Notes under the pieces: model-generated
Told to the model about the DNA's origin: nothing
What the model saw: the letters and a program-made list of their open reading frames with translations, nothing else
The model's database searches: none
NCBI RefSeq assembly: GCF_000004075.3
Contig: NC_026655.2
Coordinates: forward strand, 3,410,001 to 3,474,000
DNA: 64,000 nucleotides
Origin: Cucumis sativus
Lineage: Eukaryota > Streptophyta > Magnoliopsida > Cucurbitales > Cucurbitaceae
Direction of reading: 5' to 3'
Shown here: positions 10,720-24,600 of the stretch, piece by piece
How positions within the stretch are numbered: position 1 is the first letter of the stretch
Layout: each line of letters opens with the position of its first letter
Position numbers and translations under genes: made by a program

Positions 10720-13700
10720 AAACAATAAAAATGTCAATGGGCCTTGGTGGGCTCAACCATAATTGGTGAGCTAATTTGTTAATGATTTAGCCAAGTAAAG
10801 TGAAAAATGGACTTGAATTTACATAATTCTCTGCTTAAGTTATGGTTGAAAAATAAAGAAAGAAAAACAGATGGTTTTGAAATCTTGCCCGAATTCGAAG
10901 GGAAACAATTATTTTTCTTGCGGAGTGAGAAGTGACAAAGCCCATTTTTAGGCGAACAATATTGTGGGGGGCCATGTCATTTGCATTTCCATCCCCAATT
11001 ACCTTAAGGACATTGTTTTTCTCCCACCCAATCCTTCATTTCCCGTGGGGAAAATGGAATATACTAAAACTTATACACATACATATATAATCATTTGTTG
11101 CATGTATTTTAGTTCAATTTTTTATACATATTTGTAATTATCCAATTATTTCTTTATTTAAAAACGAGAAAAACTAGTATTTTAAATATTAAAAATAACA
11201 ATTAAGTCGGTACAAGATTAAAGGCTTGACTCGATTCTCCACACTTATTTCACTAACTTAGCTTGAAAATAACTTTTTAAGAAAAAGTAAAATAAATAGT
11301 CCAACAAACTACTCTTTATAAGATGATTTATAAGATCAACTTACAATAAAACTTCATATGTTTGTGATAGTACAAAAAAAATATTTCACAAGAAACGAGA
11401 TTCAGATATTAGTTAACATAGCATAATGGAAAGGGGTTATTACATACAAGTTCAAAGCTAAAATTGATATTTTAAAAGTTCATAAGTTGAAATTGATGAA
11501 CAGAAGTTAACTTTGGACAAATCCCATATTCCTGTGTAGCCTTTCCATATTCTAACTTTATAGCCAACATAAGACCATTACAATGATTTTTGAGCAAGTC
11601 AAGAAGATTTATATTTCAATCCAAACTAAATTATTTGGTTCCGGAATTGTTAGAATTATCCATAAACCATCATTTATACACAAAGATAAAGCCATATTTT
11701 CATGTTAGCTGGTACAAATTTAACCCATTGGAAAAGGGTCAGGGGGATGTAGTAACTACAATCAGCTAGATAATAAAGTTTCTTCGATGGGACCATGAGT
11801 ATAGGTAACAATACCATGAAACCCATAAATCTTAGGAAGTGTGATTCTAAACCCGTTGCTTAGTGGATTATGATGACCTGCTGAGCATTCTCACAACAAA
11901 TCCCTGGAATTCTCCACTATGGCCGATGCCTGCAACAAGCACCGACGATATGAGCATTATGGCAAACATGAACGAGATGGTGAAGACTTTCGGAACAAAG
12001 CTTCCACAAGAACGTGAAACAAACATCAATTCATTAAAGAAGGATGATAGTTTTTCACATTTATGCACCAAGATCATGAGTGATTAAATGTAGAGCAAAA
12101 AGTAATGTGCACCACCATATTGAAGCAACAAGTGCAATGCAATTATGCTCAAACAAACTTGTAGATTAATTTGTACCTGCGTAAGGTTCAATTAGTGTAC
12201 CGTCCAATCAGGCAATCTTTGTATTGTCCCTTTTGGTGGCCTATGCAAAACAGTAATTTCTTGCAGTTTGCACAAACCATTTCTCAAAAAAAAAAAAAAA
12301 TTATGATGTGTAAACTGCACAAATCACTGCGATGCAGTTTGCAATTATCCACACAGATAAAATTGGCAGCCATTCACCCAGAAATGGATAAGAACCACAT
12401 TTGAAGAAAACTAGAAGAGGTTAAAACTATCAAAGAACTAAACTATAATAGGAAGGATGTGGGGAGGAAGTAGAGATCAGATCAGGCATTCAGTGAAAAG
12501 TATTAATTGTACCCTGATTTTAACTAGCACCACAAGTTAAGTATTACTATGATCTTAATTTGATTTTGTTGGATTGAAACTTCTTTTTGTAGTTACTTTA
12601 GGCTCCCTCTTGCAATTAACTTTTTTGTCGAGCTCCTTTTGTATACCCTTGTCTTCTACTATGTTTTTCCATCTTTCTCACTAAGAGATTGGTTTCTTAC
12701 TAATAGAGAGAAAAACCAATATGATTAATAACACCAGTGGCACTGTCCAAGATTACATTTCTACCTACCAATGTGGCTCCTTCTCTACACTCTACAGCAC
12801 AAGCTAAAAGTTCCATCATTTCTAATAAGTAAAAAGTAATCCTTCTTATAGGAGTTGGGGCAGGCACAAAAAGAACATTAAGACAGAGTAGGTTACTTAC
12901 CAATCCACCTGTTGCACTATGATCAGAGGCTACTCTCTCCTTTTTTTCTTGGTGCCTCTGGCTATGCGTATGCCTAACATGAATTAACTTTCCTAAATCA
13001 GCTTATCATATCAAGAAGGTAACTAACATATGCCTAAGCATTTCTCCCCATAGTTCATAGGCAAAGGCTGGCCATAAACGTGTTCTCCCCAGAAGACAGA
13101 GAAAGCGAGAGACCGGTTTAGGTGTCCAGAACTTGCCCATCTCCAACATTTGAGACTAGGTTAAAAATAATCCAACAAATGTTATTGGGGCACACTACAG
13201 TACTGATGAATCTAGAAGGTGATAATAGACTCTGCAGATAAATATGAGGACTTCCAGCCGGTTGGGCAAGAGATCCACTGAGGGCCACTCCACCTTATGG
13301 CATTTGTAGAGGATATGTGTTATATAACCGTATATGCTAGTTACTAACAACTCAGAGACCTTTATAATCCGGGCTTATATCTCCACTGCCTTGCCTAAAC
13401 CTATATTACTCTACTGCTAGCATTCACAAATGAATAGCACAATTCTACCTTGTCTTAAAAATTAACACGTTGGAGGACCAATTTCCAAATTCTTTTATTC
13501 TCCAACCCCTCTGGAATATAGTTAGATACCTGAACTGCCTTGCCTTTGTGCTTGGATGGAAACAAGCATAGTTTCTTTCAAAAGGGAACAGATAGAATGC
13601 AGCCTTGATAATAAATGAAGTATGAACAGCTGGGAACTAAAAATACAAAATGAGTATGCAAAACTACTATCAAGATAATATGCTGACGGTATAAGACTAC

Positions 13701-14100
13701 ATATTCCTTGGCCTTTCTTTAGGAGTGGACCAGAAATTCGCTAGTTCAGATTCAACTTCCGGTTCTCCAGCAATATAAGACTAGAGGAAAATTCAGTAGC
13801 TACCAAAGGGACCGTGTAACAAATTCCTTCCTACGCGTATTGAATCAAGGATTCTTGAAAGAGGCAAATGTAGAAGAGAGAAAAAATAAAAGAGAATACC
13901 CTAACTAAATTCGGATGTTCTCCGAGTCTATGGACAAACATTTCTTTCGTCAGAAGCCAACACTTAACCTAATATGCTCAATGCCCTAAACATTTTGCGG
14001 GTCTAATTGAAAATCAGAGCTGAAGTATCCATCAAAATCAAGCAGGAAATACAAACTGCGTCTATTGAATTGCAAGAGTGAATGCAGAGACAAACTAAAG
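10720..14100. other. Intergenic stretch and possible 3' UTR
   Basis: No gene was identified. The stop of the FAM32A-like gene is followed after four bases by CAG and GTTACAGC (14121-14114), which could be a donor, so its 3' UTR may be spliced and run into this stretch. Two short open frames (11863-12087 on plus, 12700-12903 on minus) have no recognised relatives. An A-run sits at about 12285-12299. Confidence 0.35.
11863..12087 (+). other. Orphan open frame, 74 codons
   Basis: The frame reads MDYDDLLSILTTNPWNSPLW and continues with a mixed, low-bias composition (DDMSIMANMNEMVK). I do not recognise it. Its composition is less repetitive than the AT-driven spurious frames nearby, so it could be a gene remnant or one exon of a longer unit. 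No splice partner or homologue can be named, and chance remains the simplest explanation. Confidence 0.15.
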
Positions 14101-14125
14101 CAAAAAAGCAAGAGCTGTAACCTGA

Positions 14126-14482
14126 TTATTTACAATAACGATCCGCCTTCTTTTTGACACGGTCATCGAGAGCATCCTCCACGGACTTGAACTTGGTATT
14201 GGAGTTGTTAGGGTCGTAACCAAACTTCCTTGTCTCCACAGGAAATAGCTCCTCGTACTTCATACGCTTAGCCGCGTCAATAGTATACATTGCTCCGTCT
14301 CCATCTTCTACACCATCAGCCGATGTCAAAATCTCGCCATCGTCCGTGGGGTTCTCGTCGGTCTTACTTTTGTCTTTCTTCTTCTTCTTCTTCTTCTTGT
14401 CAATATCCTTGCTACGAGAGGCTAAGACTCCTCCCTTGAAGGTGAGCCTACCTCCTTTCGCCCCTGAATATGGATCGGACAT
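14126..14482 (-). CDS. Small Lys-rich FAM32A-like (DUF1754-type) protein
   Basis: One uninterrupted coding exon of 118 residues. The N terminus (MSDPYSGAKGGRLTFKGG) resembles the GG-x-L-x-K-G start of FAM32A proteins. A run of eight lysines within residues 29-38 and the following DKSK form a nuclear-signal-like basic patch. The middle is acidic (DGEILTSADGVEDGDG) and the end is conserved-looking and basic (MKYEELFPVETRKFGYDP, ALDDRVKKKADRYCK). FAM32A proteins are nuclear and one has been found in spliceosomes; transferring that role here is inference. The lysine run is coded by an AAG repeat, so its length may vary between accessions. Being a gene is well supported; the family name less so. 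Confidence 0.7.
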   Translation of the reverse strand: MSDPYSGAKGGRLTFKGGVLASRSKDIDKKKKKKKKDKSKTDENPTDDGEILTSADGVEDGDGAMYTIDAAKRMKYEELFPVETRKFGYDPNNSNTKFKSVEDALDDRVKKKADRYCK

Positions 14483-14689
14483 CGTAGCGCGTCTTCAGTG
14501 TCCTGTGGGGTCAGTTCCTTGCCTGCCCAGAAACCTTTCGGTTGCTTGATGATCACCGGAAGGGAGGAAATGATCGTCGTTTGGAGTACTTTCCGGTTGC
14601 TTCAGCTCGCTGAGATGACAATGAGATTTATGTTCGGGTGCCTATTCGGGTTCTTTCTTGGCCCAATTGGCAAACAATAACCCTAAACC

Positions 14690-16545
14690 CAAAATCCCCC
14701 AAAATATTAGTAAATATAAAGGCAATTGTATTGTGTAGAATAATAATGAAATATATAATTATTTTTCTCGATTACATTCATATGATCTACTGGTGATAGA
14801 CTACGAAGTATATAAATCTTTAATCTTTCCGTTGTAGAAGTTTAGACTTAGTTATATTTATAAATTTTTTAAAAAAATTATCATATATACTAATATTTTA
14901 ATTCTAATAGTTATACTTGCAAATTATCTCTTACAATATTGGTAATTACGTTACATATGCAAATCTAATTAAGTGAATTCTTAAAGCTATCAATATTTAT
15001 ATGAAGTATATTGATATTATTGGTAGATGAGCATTCAAAATTGATAGTATCGAGTATATTGTTGGTCTTAAAGGCTTAGAGTCAATAATTATTACGTTCT
15101 CAATCCAACTCCAAAGGTCATCAAACACTTACTAAATATATATTTGAAAAAGTAAAATCGTATATTTTACTTATGAGTTGTTACTTTAGTAAAAGGCTAA
15201 ATTATAACTAAGGAAACGTAGAGTAAAATGAACATTATAATTTGATAATCCAGTTCGGTAAATAACATCTACTTTTAGAGAGCTTTTAAGACAAAATAAA
15301 GAGAATTTATTAAAATTCAAATGAGTATGATACTAATTTAATCTATATGACACTCCTCTAGATTGATACTCTTTTAGTAAATTGATGTTTACTAAAACAA
15401 CGAGAGCCTTCCTGATTTCAATATTTTAACCTATTCAAGAGTATCATACGCCACTCAATTTTCTAATTTAATATGAATTGTTTTGGTTAAAAGTAATCTT
15501 TTAATGATTTTTGGTGAATGATCTTGATAAGACTTATTAATGAAGTAAGAAAAATATTTTACCTAGAAACTTGGAAGATAATTTTAAAAACAATTCTTTT
15601 AAAGAAACTAACTTTTCCTCTTTTTGTAAAAAACGTAACAATATTTATCTGTTCGTTTAAGTTGTTGATTTAATCAATAATCTATCGTGAGGTTTAGGTC
15701 AATGAATGATTTAAGACAATTTTTTTGGTCAATTTGTAATTTAGTATGGTATTACAGTAGTTGATCATCTTCATACGTTCAAAACCTTCAAGTTATATTT
15801 TCTTCCTCGTGAATATTCATTTTCACTTGTTAAAATTTCTAATTATATATATTCAAACCCGTAAATAAGTAGAGTATTAACGTGATAGCTAGTATAATAT
15901 TGTAGTTAATAACCTTGATAAATTCGGGCTCCATGTTTATTCCACTCTAGATTTTAATATTTATATAAAGTTATTTTTGCAAACTTTTATTGTTTTTTCA
16001 TTTTCAAATCGTTTTAACAAGAAAGACATAGTTGTCAAACATTTCTATATCATTTAAACAACAATGTTCTAGCTCTATTTTCAATTTACATCATATTGAT
16101 TTGCCAGTAGGAAAAATTTAAGATATATATCTTTATTTATTTTGTAAGGTTGACCGAATCCATACACTAGACCGAAGTTGGAAATGAAATAAACTACAAA
16201 AACAAAAGTGAATCGAACTAAAAGTAATTAATTTGCTTGTAAGTTTTTTAAAATAAAAGGAACAAGATAAACGATAGTATTTCTTTTTTTACTTTTAATA
16301 ATAATGTACACAAAATTTAGTAATTTTTTTGGGATTCAAATCTCTCCACCAAATTTGTACTAAAAAGAACAATGTACATTCAAACTGCGTACTAACGAAT
16401 CGAATAAGAGAATACAACCAATACAACCATTTCATTCTAATAGAAGCTAACTACTAACCTGTCCACCACTTTTGAGAAATAGAAACGATTGCGTCACATA
16501 TTAATTTGTTTCTCTCTTCAAATCATCATACCAAATATGAACTTC
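14690..16545. other. AT-rich intergenic stretch
   Basis: Nothing codes here that I can support. The left edge is the upstream region of the FAM32A-like gene (with a CCCTAAACCC motif at 14681-14690) and the right edge is the 3' flank of the sugar-nucleotide transferase gene. Confidence 0.5.
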
Positions 16546-19448
16546 CTATATGCTAGTTAACCTTCTGTTCCCAGGTTTCTTATCGTCTTTATGTTGCCTC
16601 CCTCTTTGAAACGAAGTTCTGAATTATTCACATAATTAGAAGAAAAAGTAAAGGTTTAATTATAATTGGGAAGAAAGAAACCATATAATGATAATTATAA
16701 TAACAGTATACATATATACATACTTGCAATCTTGAGGAACAGTCCAGGAATGTGTGGATGAAGGTGATTTGTTATCCCCAGTTGTTTGGTTAAAAAAGCT
16801 ATTCCAATCTTGGAGTAAAATCCTGAGATCATGAACTTTGTTCTCTAATCCAACGCAGCAGTTGGCATGCATTGTAGCCATCTTGCTCATATCCCTCCCC
16901 ATTTGACAGAACCCACCGAAATTAGCAGTGTCAAGAAACCTTAATTTCATCCCAATTTTAGGGATCAATGGACTGTGTTTGATCTTGTTCAGCACGTCTT
17001 GGTCATGCTGCCCTGGATATATTGTTCTTGATTCGTACCAAAACTTGTAGAATTTCACTGTTCTGTGATTCGCTCTCACGTATACAAACCCTCCGTTTGG
17101 AACGTTGTTTAAATTCTCTGGATTCCCCAAGTACAAATCGCTAGCAATTTGAAAATCCGCATCTTTGTAGAAATGATTGAACGGATCTTGCAGCCACATG
17201 ATATCAGTATCCTGCATGCAGTATTAGTGTCAACAGTAAATCATTGTTTGATCACTCAAAAGCTTAAGTAAACAAATGAATGAAAGGTAATTTAACTTAC
17301 GGTAAAAACAAAGCTGTGACCCATTTCGAGAACATATATGAGGAATTCAATTCTTCGCCACATCATTTTTAAGTAATCCGCCGTCATGAAGTAGGCTTCT
17401 GACGAGAAGTTGGTTCCTTGAGTGTCCAATTGATAGCAATGAGGGTGTACGGCCACGCAACGAGAATACGCCTTTTGATCCAACGTGACTATCACTAAAT
17501 GCTTCAATAGTCTCTGGGTTCCGTTTCCAATGTGAAAGCTCTTAAGAAACAGATCAAGCAGTGAATCTGGCTCTGCCCATGCATCGTTCAACGTCGTTAG
17601 GATTATTGTTCCATCTTCCATCGCTGCTTCTTTCACAACTTTTTCCTATATATTTCATCACTGTAAGTTTTAACTTACATATATATTTTGTGTGTGTGTG
17701 TATATATATATATTACGTATACATCACATCAGATCCCACCATGTATTATTATTAGGAGAGCAATGGGAGAGGGGGAAGAAGTTGTTTATTTATTATAAAA
17801 GGGAAGATGGGAAGATATGTATGGTTGGAGTTTGGGGCAAATTACACCACAAAACACAATCCCCCACTTTCCTTTGTAAAATCCTGTCCCCTCCTACACT
17901 TCTCTCTCATTCTCTCTTTCCCCCACAATTTTTTAATTTTACACACTTCCCACCAATACCTTTTTAAACTTTCCCTTTTTTTAACTTCCAACTTTTTACT
18001 CACCTTTTTTTTCTTTTACCATTTACTAACGTAATAACTTTTCATTCCTACCATTTTTACTATTTGTATTTAATATTTATCTTCTCAAACTAAAATAATT
18101 CTATATTTCAAATAAATACTATATAACCCAAATTACACAAATTATTGTGACATGTGACTTGACTATAATAACCTATTGTTTAAATATCCTTTTAAGTTTC
18201 ACATCTAATAAACACAACTTTGAACTTTTCTCAATTTTTTTCTATTCAAATTGATACATGATACGTGGTTAGATTATTTTATTTCGTTCAACTCTTCTAA
18301 ACTTTTAATATAAACAGTATATAATAAACTTATTATTTAATCATACTTTTACTTTTCAAAGTGATGAATCATGAATGATACACAAGGGTTATATTAATTG
18401 ATAAGACTCTACGGCAATTCCAAAGTCTACTAAAAGTAACCTAAAATGCTTTTACTTACCTAATAAACTCTTTAAAAGAAATATTATGAAAATTCATAAA
18501 CAAAAATTGAAAATACCAAATAGAAAGGACAACAAATTACATCAAACCTCAAGCATGTATTAAATAATTAAGCTTCATTTTTATTTTTATTTTTATTTAT
18601 TTTAACTTTTTGAAGAGAAAAGTGAAAACCCTATTTGTGAAATGCTTTATTTTATAGGATATTCTATATAAATAATATTAATATTTAAAGTATAATTAAG
18701 CACGTGCGAGGGACACGCTGGCGTTGAGGAGAAGTGACCGGCTATTGAGCCTATGGCCAACTTACTGGTCACCTTCTATGATATACACACACCAATAATT
18801 CTTCACTAAAAAGAAAAATTACTATCTTTGTGAGGGCGCTTATATTATAAGCATATAAGGAAAATAATTAATTGGTCCATTAAAGAACTGCAGCAGATGC
18901 AACCTTTCTTTCTCATAAATAAAAACATATATAATTAATTCACAAAACACAAAAGCCCAGCTGGCTTCATTTCATTCAATAACTCGTCAACTCAATCCTT
19001 GGACTCCAGAAAAAAAAAAAAAAAAAAAACCCATGGTTTCCTCACAATTGGAAGCAACAATTTACTTTGTGTTTTGATATTCTGATTTGATTTATTTCTT
19101 TCTTTTGACTTGAGATTGAACAATCGATCTTCCCCAGTAAAAATTTACCAACAAAATATTATAATTAAGCAAAATCGGTTAAAGTTAAGGAATTTAAAAT
19201 AAGAAACTAACCAAAATAGGGTCTTTGTGAGGAGAAGAGAATCGAAAAGCACGGTAGGCGTAGGAAGCAGGAAGAAATTTGAAAGGATTAATGGCTGAGT
19301 TGTACAGAACGAAGAGTCCCAACGTAACGCCCACCAACACCACCGACACTCTCACCGTCCTCCACGTAGCCCCCGTCGTAGGAGCCACCGAGGGAGCCGA
19401 CAACTTTCCGGCCTGTTCCTCCCCATCGACGGCGGAGTTATTCTTCAT
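16546..19448 (-). CDS. Nucleotide-diphospho-sugar transferase (PF03407 / GT77-like)
   Basis: Four exons: 19448-19212, 17645-17301, 17211-16724, 16618-16546; 380 residues. Intron 1 is about 1.57 kb. A short cytosolic tail precedes one membrane segment at about 33-51 (VSVVLVGVTLGLFVLYNSA), the layout of a type II Golgi enzyme. The catalytic region holds the DxD motif DTD at 195-197 (DTDIMWLQDPF), expected to bind the metal and nucleotide-sugar, then NVPNGGFVYVR, YPGQHDQDVLNKIK and FCQMGRDM. The C-terminal 24 residues are basic (TSFQRGRQHKDDKKPGNRR). The domain is shared with GT77 arabinosyl- and galactosyltransferases acting on wall glycoproteins and pectin. Donor and acceptor for this member are unknown to me. 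Confidence 0.9.
17646..19211 (-). other. Intron 1 of the sugar-nucleotide transferase gene
   Basis: The intron separates the membrane-anchor exon from the catalytic exons. It is AT- and pyrimidine-rich, with (GT)n(TA)n at about 17690-17713. No independent gene was seen inside it. Confidence 0.7.
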
Positions 19449-19449
19449 T

Positions 19450-21643
19450 TGGAAGAGGGTGATTAAACTAAGAGGAGGAGGAGGAGGAGAGAGAGTTTTA
19501 TTGGTTATAATAGTGGAACGTAATGGTTGACTCGGCGGAAATTAGATGATAAAAAGAGAAAGATGGATTGTTATTTTCATGTGGACATCAAAAAGGGTCA
19601 AGAAATAATGGCTGAACTAAACAAGGGGTTATGGGTAAAAAAAAGGAGAAAGGAGGGAGAGAAGAAGAAACGCAGTGGGGACGAAGAGACGAAGATATTA
19701 ATACATACGAGAGAGAGAGAGAGAGTTATGAATTAAATTTATTAATTGCCGGCTGCTCCTTTCTCTATTCCATAATTTATTTGTCCGGTCCCTCAAATTT
19801 CTCCTCCTTAATTTGTCTCTTTTCTAATCCAATTGGCTTTGCTTTGGCTGTTCCCTGAAAGCGATTGGAATTTAGAAACCCGAATCTTTCTTCTCTCAGC
19901 CTCCCCATTTTGATTTTTCTTCAATCCCCTTTTCCTTATTATCAATCACACATCTTTCTTCCTTCATCTCTCCTTTTTTGTTTCAATGATTAATATAATT
20001 ATTCCACATTTTCATCTCTAACTACTCTATTTTAATCTCATTTTTAATTACCTACGCTTCACTAATCTCGTGGTCAATAAAAATCCAACCGATCAGTTTA
20101 AAAATTAAAGTATATTTTGGGATGTACTTAACTAATGTAGTTTAAAAGTTAATATTAAAATTTGTAGAATAATTGAACTAGAGTCAATGATTCAAAAGTA
20201 AAGTTTAAAAAATGTTGAAACTTCTCATTATTTTCTTTTTTTAAGGAGAAGTGGAAATATATATATATAAAGAGAGAGAAGTTGTGAAGATAAAAAAAAA
20301 ATGGGGAGAGAGAGTTGAGTTCAAAGGCTTCTGTGCCGGCTGCTCCTACTTTTCTTATTCCAATTACCAACGTCGATTGCCTTAATTTCAAACGCTATAA
20401 TTGATTATTTCTTCAAGTTCGTCAATTTCCACCAATGGCTTAATATTATCCGTCAATTTAATTGGAATGTACTTTTTTTTCTTCATTTAATGTGATTTGT
20501 AATTATTTAAAAAGTTGTCTATTCTAGGAAGAGCTACAAGTATAACTAAGCTCAAAGTATTTGTATGTATAAAAGGAGATGGAAATTCTTTGTGAAAATT
20601 ATAACTATTTTTTTAAAAAGTATATCAACTAAAAAAACAAATATAATTTTGTTTTTGAAAAATAATGAATTGCATGATGGGGAGGAGACCTCACATTGTG
20701 CGGTCAAGATGTATATCAACTAAAAAAAGGTCCCTTTCGCTTTGAGAGTGATTGCCTTCAAATTTAAACTTTTTACACAAAAGGAAATATAAAACACGTT
20801 GCTCTACTTTTTTTTTTTTCTTTACCCATTTTGAGCTTAATTAATTTTCAATTTTCAAGTTATTCCATTAATAATTTCATAATGCATTCCTCAATTTAGA
20901 AATAAATTAACAATAAATTTCTTTAATTATACTCATTTCTTTAATAAAATTAACCAAAACGAAATCGTCAAACATAAAACATTTGTTTGCACGGACACCA
21001 CCATAAATATATATATATATAGTGTCCTTAATAGTTAGGATGAAGATGACTTTAATATCACTCGTAAGAACTTCAATTCTATTAACTTTTTTTTTTTTGA
21101 ATTGTTTCTTCTCTCACTTAGATTCATAATCTCTCTTTCCAAGTAGAAAATGTGCGACAAAAGTTTCACTTCCAACAATTTTTTTCTTCGAATAAATTGT
21201 TGTCAACAAAACTTACCACGAATTGATGATGTCCTCAACAAAGGATCACGATTTAGTCGAGGTATATAGTTTTGATATCACTTGTTAGAAACACTAAAAT
21301 ATTTAAATCGGATATCTCTAGATTAGTAACGATATGATATTGTTTATTTTGTATTTATATATTATTGTTTGCCATTATTTTGAAAGCATTCAAAAGGTCT
21401 AATAATGGCAAGGAAGATATATATTCACAACCTTCTCTTTTCCCAGGTATTTTGAGACTTTTGGTTCTCTTTCCAACCATTCAATTGAAGAAAAAAAAAG
21501 AAGAAGAAAAAGGAACGAATTTATTCATGTGGGTGAATTGATACAGAATGGTCCACATGGGTTGGCAACCTCAGCAATTTCTTTTGAGTTGACGAGTGAT
21601 TATTATAATTAGTTTACATAAATAAAGTCGAAATATTAGAAGG
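19450..21643. other. Intergenic, AT-rich
   Basis: The left part is the promoter of the sugar-nucleotide transferase gene and contains purine-rich strings and a short (GA)n run at about 19710. The rest has no supportable gene. (TA)n sits at about 21008-21021. The right edge is the 3' flank of the sucrose synthase gene. Confidence 0.5.
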
Positions 21644-24600
21644 TTATAATGGTAAATCATCAAATGCTTGATTTACTCCAGAAATTCTCTTTAGAATGTA
21701 GAAAGCAACCAAGAGAGAGCCAGCCAAAAAGCACATCTTTTTCAAGGTGAGTGATAGCCCATTCCCACTCTGCCCAAGCTCCACTGAACCCCTTTCTTCA
21801 CTCCTGCAAAATATATAAAACACTTTTCTTTTTTGAGTCATATGCTTTCAACTTGTTCCCTAAATTTCTACTAATGTTATATAATGATATTGGTTCAAAT
21901 ATCTGAACTTCAAATCTTTCTACTGTGTTATGTGTGGGAGAGCTTTGAGTTATAAGACCATGTCAGTTTAATTAAGTTGTTAAGATTAATGGAAAATTGA
22001 CAATGTTAATCAAGAGTGGATAATTTGCCTTGGTCTTGGCTCAAGCTGAGTGCCATCCGGTCTCCGGGATCGGAGCTCTGATGTCTGCTGCTGTGATGAA
22101 GTTGTGGCGGTTGGAGCTGGCAAGGATTCTTCAGTAGGGATTGAAATGTTCTTCACCTGTAATAAGATATAGACTGCTTTAAAAAGCTGAAATGCTTAAT
22201 CTAATTATGTTCAAGATATGATATTCTTTAGATGCTTACCATATTCCTGAACAAGAGAGAGTAAATCATTTCAATGTATCTCATCTTGGCTTGTTTTTGA
22301 TCCTTCGTTAACTGTCTCCAAAATCCATAAATTGATCCCATATTCAGAGCTTTCTTTGCATATATGTTCCAAGTGTAGCTGAAAAACCATAATCAATAAG
22401 TGAATTCCAACATTCCAAATTGGTTAGAAATGGTGTTTTGTGCCTATTTACCATTCGTGTATTCGCTGAAGACCAGCTTCTGACATCTTGTTCCAATATC
22501 CACCGTCTGACTTGCATTTCTCAAAGAAAGCAACAATCTTTTTGCTTGCTTCTTCTCCATTATTCGGATCAATGTGGAAGCCTGATACTCCATCCACAAT
22601 TATCTCGGCTGGGCCTCCTTGGTTTGTCGCAAAAGTAGGCAATCCAATGTTCATCGCCTCAATGACTGTTAGGCCAAAACCTTCATAAAGTGCAGGCTGC
22701 ACAAAAGCTCCTTTTGTATCAGCAATGCAACGGTATAGCTCTCCATTGCGGTACCGATCGGTTTGAGCTGCTATCCATCTGATTTGCCCCTTTAGTTTAT
22801 ATTTTTCTATCAGTGAATGCATCTTTTTTATCTCAGCAATTTCTTCTCTGTCCTTCGATTTTGATGGATCAAAGAATCCAGCTACCAACACAAGGTTTAC
22901 TAAACTTCTCAGCCTCCTGTTTTTACCATACCATTCAGTCAACCCAGTAATGTTTTTCACCGTATCAAGCCTTGCCATTGAGAAAATAATTGGCTTCTTC
23001 TTATCTGCAAGGTAACCTCTGTTCCATATTTTTAAGATTGAAAGTTAGGGAAGTATACTGATAATTTTCTAATACTGTTCAATGGACAAGAGATGGAGAC
23101 TAGGTGTCAATTACATGTGCTCATCATTGTTTTCTCTGCTATAAAGTAGTTCCTCGATTTCAGGATGAAAATTAGTCAGCCGCTTAGATTTCTCAGTGAA
23201 AGGAAAATAGACAGATTGATCAGCCCCAGGAGAAGCAATGTTGAATTTGGGGTCAAACACATTAATACCTGAGACTACCCTATAAAGTCCAGGCATAGTA
23301 AAGGCCTCATGGCTTTCATATTGTCCTGGCCTGTTTTTGCTGTTGGACAAAACTTTTTACTTAGTGACTTAGAGTATATATATTTCTAGAATACAAATCC
23401 AGCTTTCATTACTATATAGAATTTTTCTAACCTTCCTGAAATTTCTTGATATGTGCTTGTTATAATGAAATCAGTTGCATTCATTGAGATCATGTCAGCT
23501 GTGAATTGACATGAAAAATGATACTTTGGATCAAGTTCCTTCCACTTAGCGTCCGAATCCTCATATTTTGTTTTCTCTAAAGCGTGTGCTATAGTTCCCT
23601 GGTAGATCCAAAAAAGAATATGCTAAAAAATTTAGAAAACTAGAAACCAAAAAAGGAACCGAACTTGACAGATTTTTCTCAAGCTTTTATATTTTGTTCC
23701 TGATCTTTTAGATTGTGAGTTGAGCAAATGAAGTGGACCTGTGTAATTCCAAGTTTCTTAGCCATCAAAGAAGCAACCAAGTTTCCATCAGTGTAGTTCC
23801 CAATGATGAGGTCCGGTTTGCAATCCATGACTTCAAGGATCTTTGCCGTGGCATCCTAGAATTACAAAGTGGATTGAAGGATAAAAGTTAGTAGATGATG
23901 AATGAGCTGGTTCGGCAAAATGAAAAAGTTTTCGAGGTCAAATGCCTTGGCAAATCTCTCTAAGTATGGATAGACATCAAAACGCGAAACCCATTGGCGA
24001 AGGACTCCGTTTTGTGTGTAGAATGGGACCCTGAGAATGTTAGAATGCTTTGTGTTCTCAATAGGCTCTAACTCAACATTGCACTTCGTCCCTCGTGCAT
24101 CAGGTATTAATCTTGTCACCTAAATATGTCAATTGTAATACACATTGAAGGATATGCTGCAGGTGGCAAAAACAAGGACAATGTTGTTGTGATCTTATGT
24201 GCATACGAAAAACATACCACAAGAATCTGAGGCTTTGCTTGCAGGCCTTGCTGCTCAATTCTGTGCAGCAGCTCTTCTTCTAAAGCTCTCACTTGATCCA
24301 GAATGTACACAATCTATCATTTATGTAGCAGGTGAGTGACATAGTTCACAGGAAGATATCATTGTATTGCTGAAATAAACAGTTGATCAAATTCTGACCT
24401 GACCACCGGTGTCGGGCAAGCCGAGGACACCTGCCTGGCCGAAATAGCCGTGAGGTGAAAAGATAACGATATTCAATGTGGTTGGAAGCTTGCTAAACAT
24501 TAACTCCAATTTTGCTGGATCTGGTGCTTGCAGGACCTCAGAAAGGAGTAACATTGTTTCCCTAACCCTCTCAGAAGTACTTCCCCATCCTTTCTCAAAT

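Noticed and set aside
12700-12903. Minus-strand frame of 67 codons downstream of the FAM32A-like gene
   Set aside because: No recognised similarity and no conserved pattern; at most 3' UTR of the neighbouring gene.
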